Source: Convivina intestini
GTDB taxonomy: Bacteria > Bacillota > Bacilli > Lactobacillales > Lactobacillaceae
DNA length: 64,000 bases
Assembly (NCBI RefSeq): GCF_003096575.1
Contig: NZ_QEKT01000006.1
Coordinates: 1 to 64,000 of the forward strand
Reading direction: 5' to 3'
The position numbers and the translations under genes are program-made. The notes under the pieces are model-generated. The model worked only from the letters and a program-made list of their open reading frames with translations, made no database searches and had not been told where the DNA came from. This document shows, piece by piece, positions 7,407-14,080 of the stretch (positions within the stretch are counted from its first letter, which is position 1; every line of letters starts with the position of its first letter).

Positions 7407-8996
7407 ATGAATTTTTTAGAAAACTTAGTAAAAGAAAATAAATACCCAATAATATTTATAGGGTCTGGGATAACTAAAAGGTACTTTGAAAATGCTCCTA
7501 CATGGGAAGATTTATTACGTACACTGCTTATTAAAAGTGGCCAAGAGGAAGATGAGTATTACGCTAAATTTGCTGAGTTGTCTTCAAAATACAATCAAGA
7601 TTCTTTTAAAGTATTGACAGAGCTAGCTTTGATAATTGAAAAGGACTATAACAACTCTTTCTGGAGTAAGAAAATATCCATGGATACTTTAACGTTACGG
7701 GAAGCTCATGAACAAGAAATATCCCCATTCAGAGCAGCGATTGCCGAAATATTTTCCAACTTAAAACCCAGATCTGGAGTAGAAGACGAGGTTGAGGACT
7801 TTTCAAAAATGCTGTCAAAGGCACGTATGATTATTACTACAAACTACGATAATCTTATTGAAACATCTTTACAGAAGAATAAGATCAATATCAATGTCCA
7901 TGTTGGAAACGGTGGCCTTTTTGATAGCTCAACTAGTTGGAATGATCTTTATAAGATACATGGCTCTATATCTGAACCAAATTCCATTATGATTACTGAT
8001 AAAGACTATGAAAAAATGAAACGTAGTTCAGTTCTGGTCAATGCTAAAATACTTTCTAGTCTCACTGAGTCTCCCATCATTTTCTTAGGGTACTCTCTAA
8101 CAGATAAAAATGTGCAATCGTTATTGTCAGATTTTAGCGATAATTTACCATACTCCATTGCACAGGCAGCCAATTTAGTTGGTGTTGTTGAATATAAACC
8201 TGGATTATCCGAAATAACTCAGGTAATTAGTCAACAATCCGAGTCAAAGTTATACTATACGAGCATTACTACTGACAATTTCACATCAATTTATCAACAA
8301 ATATATAAAGTTAATCAAGGATATTCACCAAACGAAATATCAAAATTCAAAAATGCATTTAAAGAAATTATCGCAACAAAAGGTCAGGAAGGAAATTTAG
8401 ATACAGTATTAACATCATTTTCGGATCTCAACAACTTGTCAGAAGACATAAAAAATAAAAACATTGTTGTTGCATTTGGTGATAAACGGGTTATTGTAAA
8501 AATCCCAACTGTTATAGAATACTTACTTGATTATTTCTTTAAAGAAAATAACTATCCTATTGAGGCAATGTTGTCCTGTATTACTAATGAAACAAAGCAA
8601 TCCCAATTACCTGTTTCAAAAATTTATAATTCCATTCAACAGAGTGGTTATCGAAAGGAGCTAGTTTCAAACCAAGAAAGACTAGATAGAAATCTACAGT
8701 ACAAATTGAACAATCCAAAAGATATGAACGAATTAACATCTAAAATTCAAAAAATTGGAGTCAAAACAAGCCACCTTCTAGATAATTTAAATACTGACGA
8801 TCCGATGGAAATATTTACTTGTGCTAATACAGAGGTACCATTCGGGGTTAAGATAAGCTACATATCTCTTCATATAAACAACTTTAATCGCGAGAAATTA
8901 GATGCATTTATGAAATATATTTTAAAAGACTATTTAGGTACTAATCACTTAACAACTAATATCAGACGTATGTTCTTGGCTTATGATTTCTTATAA
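7407..8996 (+). CDS. SIR2-like domain protein, probable anti-phage NADase
   Basis: The 529-residue protein has an N-terminal SIR2 fold: PIIFIGSGITKRYF (residues 14-27, nucleotide-binding loop), TWEDLL, IITTNYDNLIE (142-152), the catalytic-type histidine in KIHGSISEP (183-191), and IIFLGYSLTDKNVQSLL (224-240). The C-terminal half (about 280-529) has no domain I can name and would be the sensor or effector-control part. SIR2 domains of this bacterial type deplete NAD+ on phage infection (DSR, Thoeris ThsA and Argonaute-associated systems). No Argonaute, TIR or other partner is adjacent, so it would act alone. It sits in the ssrA island, a usual place for defence cargo. Confidence 0.78.
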   Translation: MNFLENLVKENKYPIIFIGSGITKRYFENAPTWEDLLRTLLIKSGQEEDEYYAKFAELSSKYNQDSFKVLTELALIIEKDYNNSFWSKKISMDTLTLREAHEQEISPFRAAIAEIFSNLKPRSGVEDEVEDFSKMLSKARMIITTNYDNLIETSLQKNKININVHVGNGGLFDSSTSWNDLYKIHGSISEPNSIMITDKDYEKMKRSSVLVNAKILSSLTESPIIFLGYSLTDKNVQSLLSDFSDNLPYSIAQAANLVGVVEYKPGLSEITQVISQQSESKLYYTSITTDNFTSIYQQIYKVNQGYSPNEISKFKNAFKEIIATKGQEGNLDTVLTSFSDLNNLSEDIKNKNIVVAFGDKRVIVKIPTVIEYLLDYFFKENNYPIEAMLSCITNETKQSQLPVSKIYNSIQQSGYRKELVSNQERLDRNLQYKLNNPKDMNELTSKIQKIGVKTSHLLDNLNTDDPMEIFTCANTEVPFGVKISYISLHINNFNREKLDAFMKYILKDYLGTNHLTTNIRRMFLAYDFL

Positions 8997-9006
8997 AAAA
9001 ACAAAT

Positions 9007-9045
9007 AAAAAATCCCGAACAGCAGTGTGCCGATCAGGATTTTTT
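9007..9045 (+). terminator. Terminator of the SIR2-like gene
   Basis: AAAAAATCC (9007-9015) pairs with GGATTTTTT (9037-9045), with further pairing of CAGCA and TGC inside. It starts 10 bp after the stop codon. Confidence 0.75.
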
Positions 9046-9198
9046 ATAATGTGCGAAAAACAAGCTAGTCTAGCTATACCGTATTTTCTGTAACTCCATA
9101 TTACCATTCAACACACATTAATTGCAATAATTCATAAATCAAAGTTTAGTTACAACTACATTAATTATTTTTTACACATTTATTTATATTGTTTATAT

Positions 9199-9321
9199 CT
9201 ACTCCCATTGTTCCTTAATGGCCTTGTCGTGTGCTTCTCTGGCCTCTTTGTAGATTTGATAGAGCTTAAATAGTTGCATACTGATACGGTCAATCTGCTC
9301 CAGCTTTCTAGCGTAGGTAGT
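9199..9321 (-). pseudogene. Helical C-terminal remnant of an unknown phage-type gene
   Basis: On the minus strand the frame ending at TAG 9199-9201 reads ARKLEQIDRISMQLFKLYQ, then IYKEAREAHDKAIKEQWE. This amphipathic helical sequence looks like real protein. It is closed upstream by a stop and has no start with a ribosome site. It is probably the 3' end of a deleted gene. Confidence 0.4.
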
Positions 9322-9563
9322 CTAGTGCATTCCCTTTGGCCGTTTGGGTGTGACTGCTAGCAAACTTTAAGACTCCAACTAGTGCAAAAATTGCACGAAC
9401 CACAGCCTAGATTTAGGGATCTATTTTGTGACTTTTTAAGTGTAACCTTATCCCCTTTTTTGTATGCAACCTTTTGCAACAAAGTTGCACACTTTTTCGA
9501 CTTTGTGTGCACAACTTTTTTACCACGGGGATGTACCTTTTTACCGCCTTAAAGCAGTCACAG

Positions 9564-9688
9564 AATGCTGGAAAATGCTGGAATAAATCGCAACAGATAC
9601 CCTAACATTTACTAACATTTTTCTATCTAACAATGTTGCCATTTGTTGCAATTTTATTGGCTTAAAATCCTAGTATTTCCTAGTATTC
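9564..9688. repeat. Cluster 1 of short direct repeats with 10-bp period
   Basis: Four different words each occur twice at a 10-bp step: AATGCTGGAA at 9564 and 9574 (perfect), CTAACATTT at 9602 and 9612, TGTTGC at 9634 and 9644, and CCTAGTATT at 9669 and 9679. The words are unrelated but the spacing is constant. Confidence 0.8.
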
Positions 9689-9864
9689 ATCCCCAGTAGC
9701 TCGGCTTAGTTAGGCGCTACACCACAGGCCTCAACCACTGTAACCATGTAACTTTTTAGGTGTAACCTTTTATCCTTTGGTTACACTTTTTTGTTGCAAC
9801 GCTTTTAACAGCCTGTATTCACTGCTCAGGACGGCTGTATATTGCCCTTATAGACTGCGATGAT

Positions 9865-10000
9865 ATGCTAGTATTTATGCTAAGAATTGCTAAGGTTACA
9901 TGTTGGAATAAAATGTTGCCATTTGTTGCAATTGGATGATGGTATTTGTTGGTATAAAATATACTAACTTTTACTAACCTGATTGATAACAAATGATAAC
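9865..10000. repeat. Cluster 2 of short direct repeats with 10-bp period
   Basis: TGCTAAG occurs at 9878 and 9888, TGTTGC at 9914 and 9924, GGTAT at 9941 and 9951, TACTAAC at 9962 and 9972, and TGATAAC at 9984 and 9994. One word pair is shared with cluster 1 (TGTTGCCATTTGTTGCAATT), so the clusters are partly duplicated. Confidence 0.8.
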
Positions 10001-10093
10001 GTTTTATCTCAGTGTTTCTTGGGTGTTATTGCAACCATCAGCAAGCTACCTCATTCCCTTTCTGCCAGATAATCTGGTTTAAACACAAACAAA

Positions 10094-10126
10094 AAGACCC
10101 CGTGAGCTGAACTCATGAGGTCTTAT
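10094..10126 (-). terminator. Terminator-like hairpin after the GNAT operon
   Basis: AAGACC (10094-10099) pairs with GGTCTT (10119-10124) and TGAG with CTCA inside. On the minus strand the stem is followed by TTTTTGTTTGTG. It lies about 160 bp beyond the stop of the GNAT gene. Confidence 0.6.
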
Positions 10127-10285
10127 TTATGTAGTTGCCTGTGAGTGGTCAGGCGTTACCACTGAAACATACGCCGTTATTCTTATGCCCGCGGCAGGCG
10201 ATATATAACAGGCCGTATATATCTTAGTTAGCGTAACTAATTACGCCATTATTATCAAATAGTGATGATATTTAGCAAATATAGT
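10127..10285. other. Palindrome-rich 3' region of the GNAT transcript
   Basis: The segment holds several inverted repeats: GGCGT with ACGCC (about 10151-10174), TGCCCGCGGCA near 10186, ATATAT pairs flanking AACAGGCCGT near 10200-10225, and TTAGTT with AACTAA near 10227-10243. No gene is visible. It may be the structured 3' end of the minus-strand transcript. Confidence 0.35.
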
Positions 10286-10864
10286 TTAGTGAATAAAGCT
10301 ACTACTCTTCTCTAACTCTTCATAACCAATGACTAACGTATAACTTTCTTTATAGCTATTTTCTTCAAAGTTATTTAAAAAATCAAACCCATTTTTGATA
10401 TAAAAATCAACTGGATCAGGAAGACTGTCAACGGTTACCCCAGCAATAGCGACATTATACTTGACACGTAAATCAACTACTATGCCGAAAATAAATTGAA
10501 GAATGGCTGTTCCTATATGTGGGCTGTCATCGCTCCCATCATACTGATACAGTTTGTTTACAGATAAATGGTCAATGCTTAATAATGGTAATTGATTATA
10601 CAAACTACTAGCCACACCAAAGGCTTCATTCCCGTGTTTATCCTCTTGATAAGTAACTGTACTAGTAGTGGATAAAGCAAACATCCCCACAACGGTTTTA
10701 CCTATAAGGACAGCACTCAGTGCTGTCTTGTTATATTCTTCCATCTCTCTTGAATATATTTTTATAAAGTCATCAAGGCCAGGGACACCACAGGTATAAC
10801 TTTCTAGCTGACTTGAATCTATTAAAGAATCTGCCGGTACAACCTCAAAAATATCACTCTTCAT
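10286..10864 (-). CDS. GNAT-fold acetyltransferase, probable toxin of a toxin-antitoxin-like pair
   Basis: The 192-residue protein has a GNAT plan: a beta strand VVGMFALSTT, then PLLSIDHLSVNK (strand beta-4), the acetyl-CoA loop in degenerate form (SPHIGTAILQFIFG), and the C-terminal FYIKNGFDFL motif typical of GNAT enzymes. The small gene upstream overlaps it by 11 bp, a usual layout for GNAT toxins such as TacT/AtaT that acetylate aminoacyl-tRNA. The partner is not a clear ribbon-helix-helix protein, so the pair could instead be an ordinary phage acetyltransferase unit. Confidence 0.65.
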   Translation of the reverse strand: MKSDIFEVVPADSLIDSSQLESYTCGVPGLDDFIKIYSREMEEYNKTALSAVLIGKTVVGMFALSTTSTVTYQEDKHGNEAFGVASSLYNQLPLLSIDHLSVNKLYQYDGSDDSPHIGTAILQFIFGIVVDLRVKYNVAIAGVTVDSLPDPVDFYIKNGFDFLNNFEENSYKESYTLVIGYEELEKSSSFIH

Positions 10865-11039
10865 GCTCTAAACTACTTTTAAAGCGCAACACGCTCGTAT
10901 GAGCATTACGAAAACGCTCCCCAACTCGCTTAGCTTTTTCGTTTGCCTCGGTCTTAGTTGGTTTAAAAATCTTACGCAAGCGCTCTACTTGGTTAGTGCT
11001 GTCTATTTTAATTACTACATTATCATTTCTAACTACCAT
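10854..11039 (-). CDS. Small protein overlapping the GNAT gene, possible antitoxin
   Basis: The 61-residue protein starts at an ATG preceded by AAGGAG. It begins with a beta-strand-like NVVIKIDS followed by a helix (NQVERLRKIF) and a basic C-terminal helix. That layout would fit a short DNA-binding antitoxin, but no family motif is certain. Its promoter (TATAAT, 11109-11104 on the minus strand) is straddled by three 10-bp-spaced TTAGTT words, a plausible operator for autoregulation. Function is inferred from context only. Confidence 0.5.
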   Translation of the reverse strand: MVVRNDNVVIKIDSTNQVERLRKIFKPTKTEANEKAKRVGERFRNAHTSVLRFKSSLEHEE

Positions 11040-11103
11040 AGCACGCCACTCCTTCTTCTGTTTATTATCATCTAAAGTCTAACATAAAAAAGTAATATTT
11101 TAG

Positions 11104-11136
11104 ATTATATTAGTTCCTATTAGTTGTTCTTAGTTA
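11104..11136 (-). promoter_or_regulatory. Promoter with three phased repeats before the GNAT pair
   Basis: A TATAAT lies on the minus strand at 11109-11104, about 65 bp upstream of the small gene. TTAGTT occurs at 11110, 11120 and 11130, exactly one DNA turn apart and inside the -10/-35 interval. A bound dimer array here would block the promoter. Confidence 0.5.
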
Positions 11137-11169
11137 TTTATGATACCAAAACTAATGCACTCAAAACAA

Positions 11170-11650
11170 TATTCCACCATGATATTTAACTAAGGCTATC
11201 CAAGGTTGGCACTCCCTTACATGAGGCCTCGTTTCAGGGCGTCATCTTAAATATCTTCGCCACTTCTGGCGAAAGTTACTCTAATGCCATTGATCTAACG
11301 CACTAATTCCGTGCGTCAGGTTGTCTGTGCTAAAGTCGAAAAGCACGACCTTAGGTTATTAATTTATATTGTCCGTTGGTGTCCCTAAGGGGGTCGTGAT
11401 TCGCTACCCCCTTCACCTACTTCATGTCGGTATAGATTGGACTCTCTTTCTAACCTGACTCGGTAGATCACAGTAGCAGGTCTAAGGTGGCAATTTACCA
11501 CCCCAGCTTACTCCACGTCGGGCTAGGTTTAAGCTAGGCCGTTACGTTTCGTTACTCCCTTTCCCCAGACGTGGGGCATATTCATACCCACTTTTGGGCA
11601 CAGTGTTCCCGTTTGTTTCTAAATTGTCCAGTTTAGGACAACAAAGGCCT
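11170..11650 (-). ncRNA. Candidate large structured RNA, class not identified
   Basis: This gene-free segment is full of exact complementary pairs. GATATTTAA (11181-11189) pairs with TTAAATATC (11247-11255), which abuts hairpin TTCGCCA/TGGCGAA (11256-11273). ACGCAC pairs with GTGCGT (11298-11316). GTCAGGTT (11315-11322) pairs at long range with AACCTGAC (11452-11459), overlapping that hairpin by two bases. AAGGGGGT (11387-11394) pairs with ACCCCCTT (11406-11413). CACGACC (11344-11350) can pair with GGTCGTG (11392-11398) as an alternative. GGTGG pairs with CCACC (11486-11502), and CCACGTC (11513-11519) with GACGTGG (11568-11574). Loops are purine-rich when read on the minus strand (GAAAC, GGGAA), which favours that strand. 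Large ornate RNAs (GOLLD, ROOL) are known from LAB prophages and would fit the setting, but I cannot match a consensus. Ends are approximate. Confidence 0.55.
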
Positions 11651-11734
11651 AATAGATTCTAAAATACTGACAAGGTTCTCACACTTTGAGGCGGTATCTA
11701 ATCCTCTGTTTCTTTGTTGACCAGTTTTGGTCAA
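11624..11734. promoter_or_regulatory. Two matched palindromes, possible operators
   Basis: TTGTCCAGTTTAGGACAA (11624-11641) and TTGACCAGTTTTGGTCAA (11717-11734) are 6-bp inverted repeats with nearly the same six-base centre, 93 bp apart. They may bind a dimeric phage-type repressor or be hairpins at the 5' side of the candidate RNA. Confidence 0.5.
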
Positions 11735-12197
11735 TCTGTACCAAATGCGAAGACTAAGAGACCTAAAACACCAATAAAGTTCCCACGATAACAACCAAAA
11801 CAGCCACAAACGCTTATGTATCAACGCTTAAAGTGCCGTCAACTTATTATTTTTTTAGAATATAGCTACTTACTCTAAAATGCGCACGTTTTTAGTTTAA
11901 TAATCGCTAAATCATTGCCATCAATAGATTTATAGCTATCCTAAACATGCAGAAAGCACTCAATAATCGCCCTATTTAGCGCCTTTTTCTGCCAAAAGTG
12001 GCAAAAACACAAATCACTTAACACTGGGCTTTGTCAAGGGTACCCCCCTACCTAAAATTTTCAAAAACTGAACTTTTTTATACGATGACGATATATGAGC
12101 GCTCTCTTCGTCAGAAAAACAAGGGCGGGGGTATCTAGCTTTTTATGTCTGCGTTCGTGTAAATACACCACTGCAAAATAAAAACGCTTAAATCGAA
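11735..12197. other. Gene-free stretch upstream of the candidate RNA
   Basis: No intact gene is seen. On the minus strand TTGACG (11843-11838) with a weak -10 about 16-17 bp on could start the candidate RNA. TGCCA-AAAG-TGGCA lies near 11990-12003. TACCCCCC (12041-12048) and GGGGGTA (12127-12133) are complementary and enclose GACGA (12087-12091) with TCGTC (12108-12112) and the palindrome GAGCGCTC (12097-12104). G-tract regions like this occur near phage cos sites, but nothing here proves that. Confidence 0.4.
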
Positions 12198-12560
12198 TTA
12201 TAAGCGTTCAAACGTTATTAATAGAATTGTTAACATTGCTAATCCCGCCTGCTTAAAGACAAGAGTCTTATCACCACTCGATAGACTTCCGTATAGTGCT
12301 ACTAATACAATATAAATCATAATTGGTAACAGCATTTCAGGCATAAAAAGCACGGCATATAGAATTCCAACACCAATCAAACCATTGTAGATGCCCTGAT
12401 TTTTAAATAGCGTTTGAATATCGTTATCTGCTAATACCTCACTCGATAAATTAAACACCCTACTAGTCGCTTTTGACTGGGTAGCAAACGTCTCTAAATA
12501 CATGATGTAAAAGAATTCTAACGCAACCAAAGTACTAAAAATATTTACTAAATATGTCAT
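12198..12560 (-). CDS. DUF1304 family membrane protein
   Basis: The 120-residue protein matches the DUF1304 plan: VALEFFYIMYLETF near the start, NQGIYNGLIGVGILY in the middle, and a final helix after YGSLSSGDKTLVFKQAG. It has four hydrophobic helices, and the ATG is preceded by GGAGG. DUF1304 proteins are common small membrane proteins of unknown function in lactic acid bacteria. It is an ordinary chromosomal-type gene inside the island, so it is either cargo or a surviving host gene. Confidence 0.8.
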   Translation of the reverse strand: MTYLVNIFSTLVALEFFYIMYLETFATQSKATSRVFNLSSEVLADNDIQTLFKNQGIYNGLIGVGILYAVLFMPEMLLPIMIYIVLVALYGSLSSGDKTLVFKQAGLAMLTILLITFERL

Positions 12561-12664
12561 ATTTCCTCCAACAGATATATGTAATTCTACCAGAGAATAC
12601 TTTTTACTACATGGCTACTACCTCATAAAACCTCAACCCTATTATAGGGATTTGGTTCGTATAT

Positions 12665-12738
12665 GTTGGGTTTTGTTAGGTTCTTAGCTCTGCAAATTGT
12701 CGGATTTTGTCGGTATGGATAGCAGGTTTTGGCAGGTT
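12665..12738. repeat. Cluster 3 of short direct repeats with 10-bp period
   Basis: GTTGGGTT (12665) and GTTAGGTT (12675), TTGTCGG (12697 and 12707), and GCAGGTT (12722 and 12732) are three different word pairs, each at a 10-bp step. They lie directly downstream of the RinA/ArpU-like gene, and the last one runs into its stop codon. Confidence 0.75.
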
Positions 12739-12739
12739 C

Positions 12740-13150
12740 TTACGACCTTATCCCTAGCAAGTAAGTATCATCTAACACTAGCCAGCTCTTAGCCTCCTTG
12801 AGGTGTCTGTTACCTGTCCTGTTACCAAGGGCTAGCCGATACTCAATGTTTATCCAGCTATGGCCTGTGTATCTTAGTTTAATAATCTGTTGATCTAACT
12901 CATCAAACACCTCAAGCCATTCACTAATATACTCCATGACCTCTTTAGTTGTGTTTATGTATGGGTCTTGTTCTAAGACTGCTAAGGTTGTCTCAGTAGT
13001 ATGGCTTTGTTTATTCTTAGCTCTAATGTTACGGTTTACGTCGTCAACATGATTGTGCCCGTGACGTATTTCTAACTCTCGCTGTTTAATCGCTAAGGCC
13101 ATCTTACCCGTGAAGTATGCTTTGAGTATCTTGTCTTTATAATCTGCCAT
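12740..13150 (-). CDS. RinA/ArpU-like phage transcriptional regulator
   Basis: The 136-residue protein has the plan of the small phage late-gene activators. A basic helical N-terminus (residues 1-50) is followed by DQQIIKLRYTGHSWINIEYRL (about 89-109), which has the sigma-70 region-4-like helix-turn-helix typical of RinA and ArpU proteins, and NRTGNRHLKEAKSWL as the recognition part. In phages this gene stands between the early region and the terminase genes. Here no terminase follows, which supports a decayed prophage or satellite. The exact subfamily is uncertain. Confidence 0.65.
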   Translation of the reverse strand: MADYKDKILKAYFTGKMALAIKQRELEIRHGHNHVDDVNRNIRAKNKQSHTTETTLAVLEQDPYINTTKEVMEYISEWLEVFDELDQQIIKLRYTGHSWINIEYRLALGNRTGNRHLKEAKSWLVLDDTYLLGIRS

Positions 13151-13450
13151 TCATCCCCCATAACTTAGCTATGTACTGTCTATCTCTGAGCCTGCGTAGT
13201 TGTAACTACGGTGGTCTCACAACCGTGCTTGTAGGCACCCTTGTAACAAGCGTAGCTCTAACTACTCTTGTACCTTAACTGCTTGCTACGTGGATATAAC
13301 CACATACCAACAACAATGAAAGGGAGCCCCAATTTAGGGCGTCCTACTACCTGTGTACTTCCATGCACGGTGGTTCATTGATAACAGGCGTACCTTAGGT
13401 ACACCCGTTTAAAACCGTGGACACATCGACAATATACTAACAAAGTATTT
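13151..13450. other. Gene-free stretch with a chain of small hairpins
   Basis: A row of inverted repeats: CGTAGT/ACTACG (13195-13210), GTGC/GCAC (13225-13238), CTT/AAG around GTAAC (13240-13250), GTGG/CCAC (13290-13303), GGA-GCCC/GGGC-G-TCC (13323-13343) and GTACC/GGTAC (13390-13402). On the minus strand a weak frame of about 35 codons overlaps part of it. It could be a structured leader of the RinA-like gene or a second small RNA. Confidence 0.4.
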
Positions 13451-13460
13451 TACTATTTAT

Positions 13461-13658
13461 CTGTTATTTTCTGTTATTTTCTGTTATTTCAAGACGAATA
13501 AAAAACAGCTTAAACGCCGTTACATTGCTAGGAAGCTAGGTTATTTTATCTGTTACTTTTTCTGTTATTTTACGTAATTTCTAATGATTTCTCTTGATTG
13601 TCGAAAATCACTAAATCGCATAACAGCAACGTTTTTCAATGCTCTTGACTTCTCTTGA
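13461..13658. repeat. Cluster 4 of 10-bp-period repeats beside the ssrA end
   Basis: CTGTTATTTT occurs at 13461 and 13471, with CTGTTATTTC at 13481. GTTATTT/GTAATTT (13564/13574), TGATT (13585/13595) and CTCTTGA (13642/13652) follow at the same 10-bp step. This cluster ends 10 bp from the tmRNA 3' end, where arm-type sites of an integrase would be expected. Confidence 0.75.
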
Positions 13659-13667
13659 ACACTACAA

Positions 13668-14022
13668 TGGATCTGAGGGGAGTCGAACCCCTGTCCAAAC
13701 CGCCCGATACACCAGCGTCTACATTCTTAGGGCTATCATTTAATTTCATGATGCTGTCCGCCATAGCTCACGGCCCATCAACACCACTAACCTGATTGAT
13801 TTAACCAATTCTTATCAGGTGGGTAAGAATTAGCGGTCTAGCCATTTATTAAACCTAAATTCAAATGCTAGCCTTCAAATTCAGGCTACGGATCACTGGT
13901 TTTTAGGCAGCGATTGCGTAAGAATTATTGTTTTTTGCAGTTAAATGTCTGCCCGTTTTACGCCCGGACGGCGGAATGCAGCCAATGCTCTAAACAGCCT
14001 GTCGAATTCCATAAACAGACCC
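13668..14022 (-). ncRNA. ssrA: Transfer-messenger RNA (tmRNA)
   Basis: The 5' end GGGTCTG (14022-14016) pairs with the 3' acceptor strand CAGATCC (13675-13669), followed by the discriminator A at 13668. CCA is not encoded. The 5' part carries the TTCGACAGG motif and the 3' part a T-arm with GGTTCGACTCCCC. The tag frame (13938-13903) reads AKNNNSYAIAA and TAA. tmRNA rescues stalled ribosomes with SmpB. A TATAAT on the minus strand (14063-14058) can start it inside the end of the accA operon, so the precursor 5' end would be trimmed by RNase P. Its 3' end borders the island. Confidence 0.95.
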
Positions 14023-14024
14023 AA

Positions 14025-14060
14025 AATAAAAGCTACTAGGATATCCTAGTAGCTTTTATT
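14025..14060 (-). terminator. Terminator of the fab/acc operon
   Basis: A perfect palindrome with 18-nt arms (AATAAAAGCTACTAGGAT and its complement) lies between the accA stop and the tmRNA 5' end. The T-rich arm gives a terminator on the minus strand; the symmetry makes it work in both directions. Confidence 0.85.
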
Positions 14061-14080
14061 ATAACAAAGATTAGCTAAGG

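Larger units (their letters stand above)
9046..10093. other. Gene-free stretch with repeats and one gene remnant
   Basis: About 1 kb without an intact gene. It holds a short reading-frame remnant at 9199-9321, a perfect palindrome GTGCAAAAATTGCAC near 9383, several TTGCAAC/GTTGCAA inverted words at 9460-9500, a pair of related segments (TTTTTAAGTGTAACC near 9431 and TTTTTAGGTGTAACC near 9751), and two clusters of 10-bp-spaced repeats listed separately. I see no promoter-gene structure. It looks like decayed phage or plasmid DNA with retained protein-binding sites. Confidence 0.5.
5700..13667. mobile_element. Accessory island abutting the 3' end of ssrA, decayed prophage-like
   Basis: Between the TMEM175-like gene and the 3' end of tmRNA the sequence changes character: mixed strands, long gene-free stretches, frameshifted genes, a RinA/ArpU-like late regulator, a GNAT pair, a SIR2-domain protein and structured noncoding DNA. 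The 3' end of ssrA is a classic tyrosine-integrase target. No integrase and no second copy of the ssrA end (TGGATCTGAGGGGAGTCG) are visible in the window, so the element is probably degenerate or its far end lies elsewhere. The left boundary is approximate. Confidence 0.5.

Noticed and set aside
9564-10000. Plasmid-type iterons for a Rep protein
   Set aside because: Iterons share one sequence and usually a step near 22 bp; here the words differ and no Rep gene is nearby. It remains only a remote option.
11633-11824. A 63-codon minus-strand frame with a hydrophobic start (MIHKRLWLFWLLSWELYW)
   Set aside because: It has no ribosome site, is rich in Trp and Arg as in out-of-frame DNA, and lies over the palindromes beside the candidate RNA.
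13300-13420. A minus-strand frame of about 35 codons (GTG start, RPKLGLPFIVVGMWLYP)
   Set aside because: No ribosome site and hairpin-rich sequence; I could not decide between coding and RNA, so it is not listed as a gene.
9564-13658. CRISPR-like array
   Set aside because: The repeated words are only 5-10 bp, differ from place to place and have no regular spacers or cas genes.
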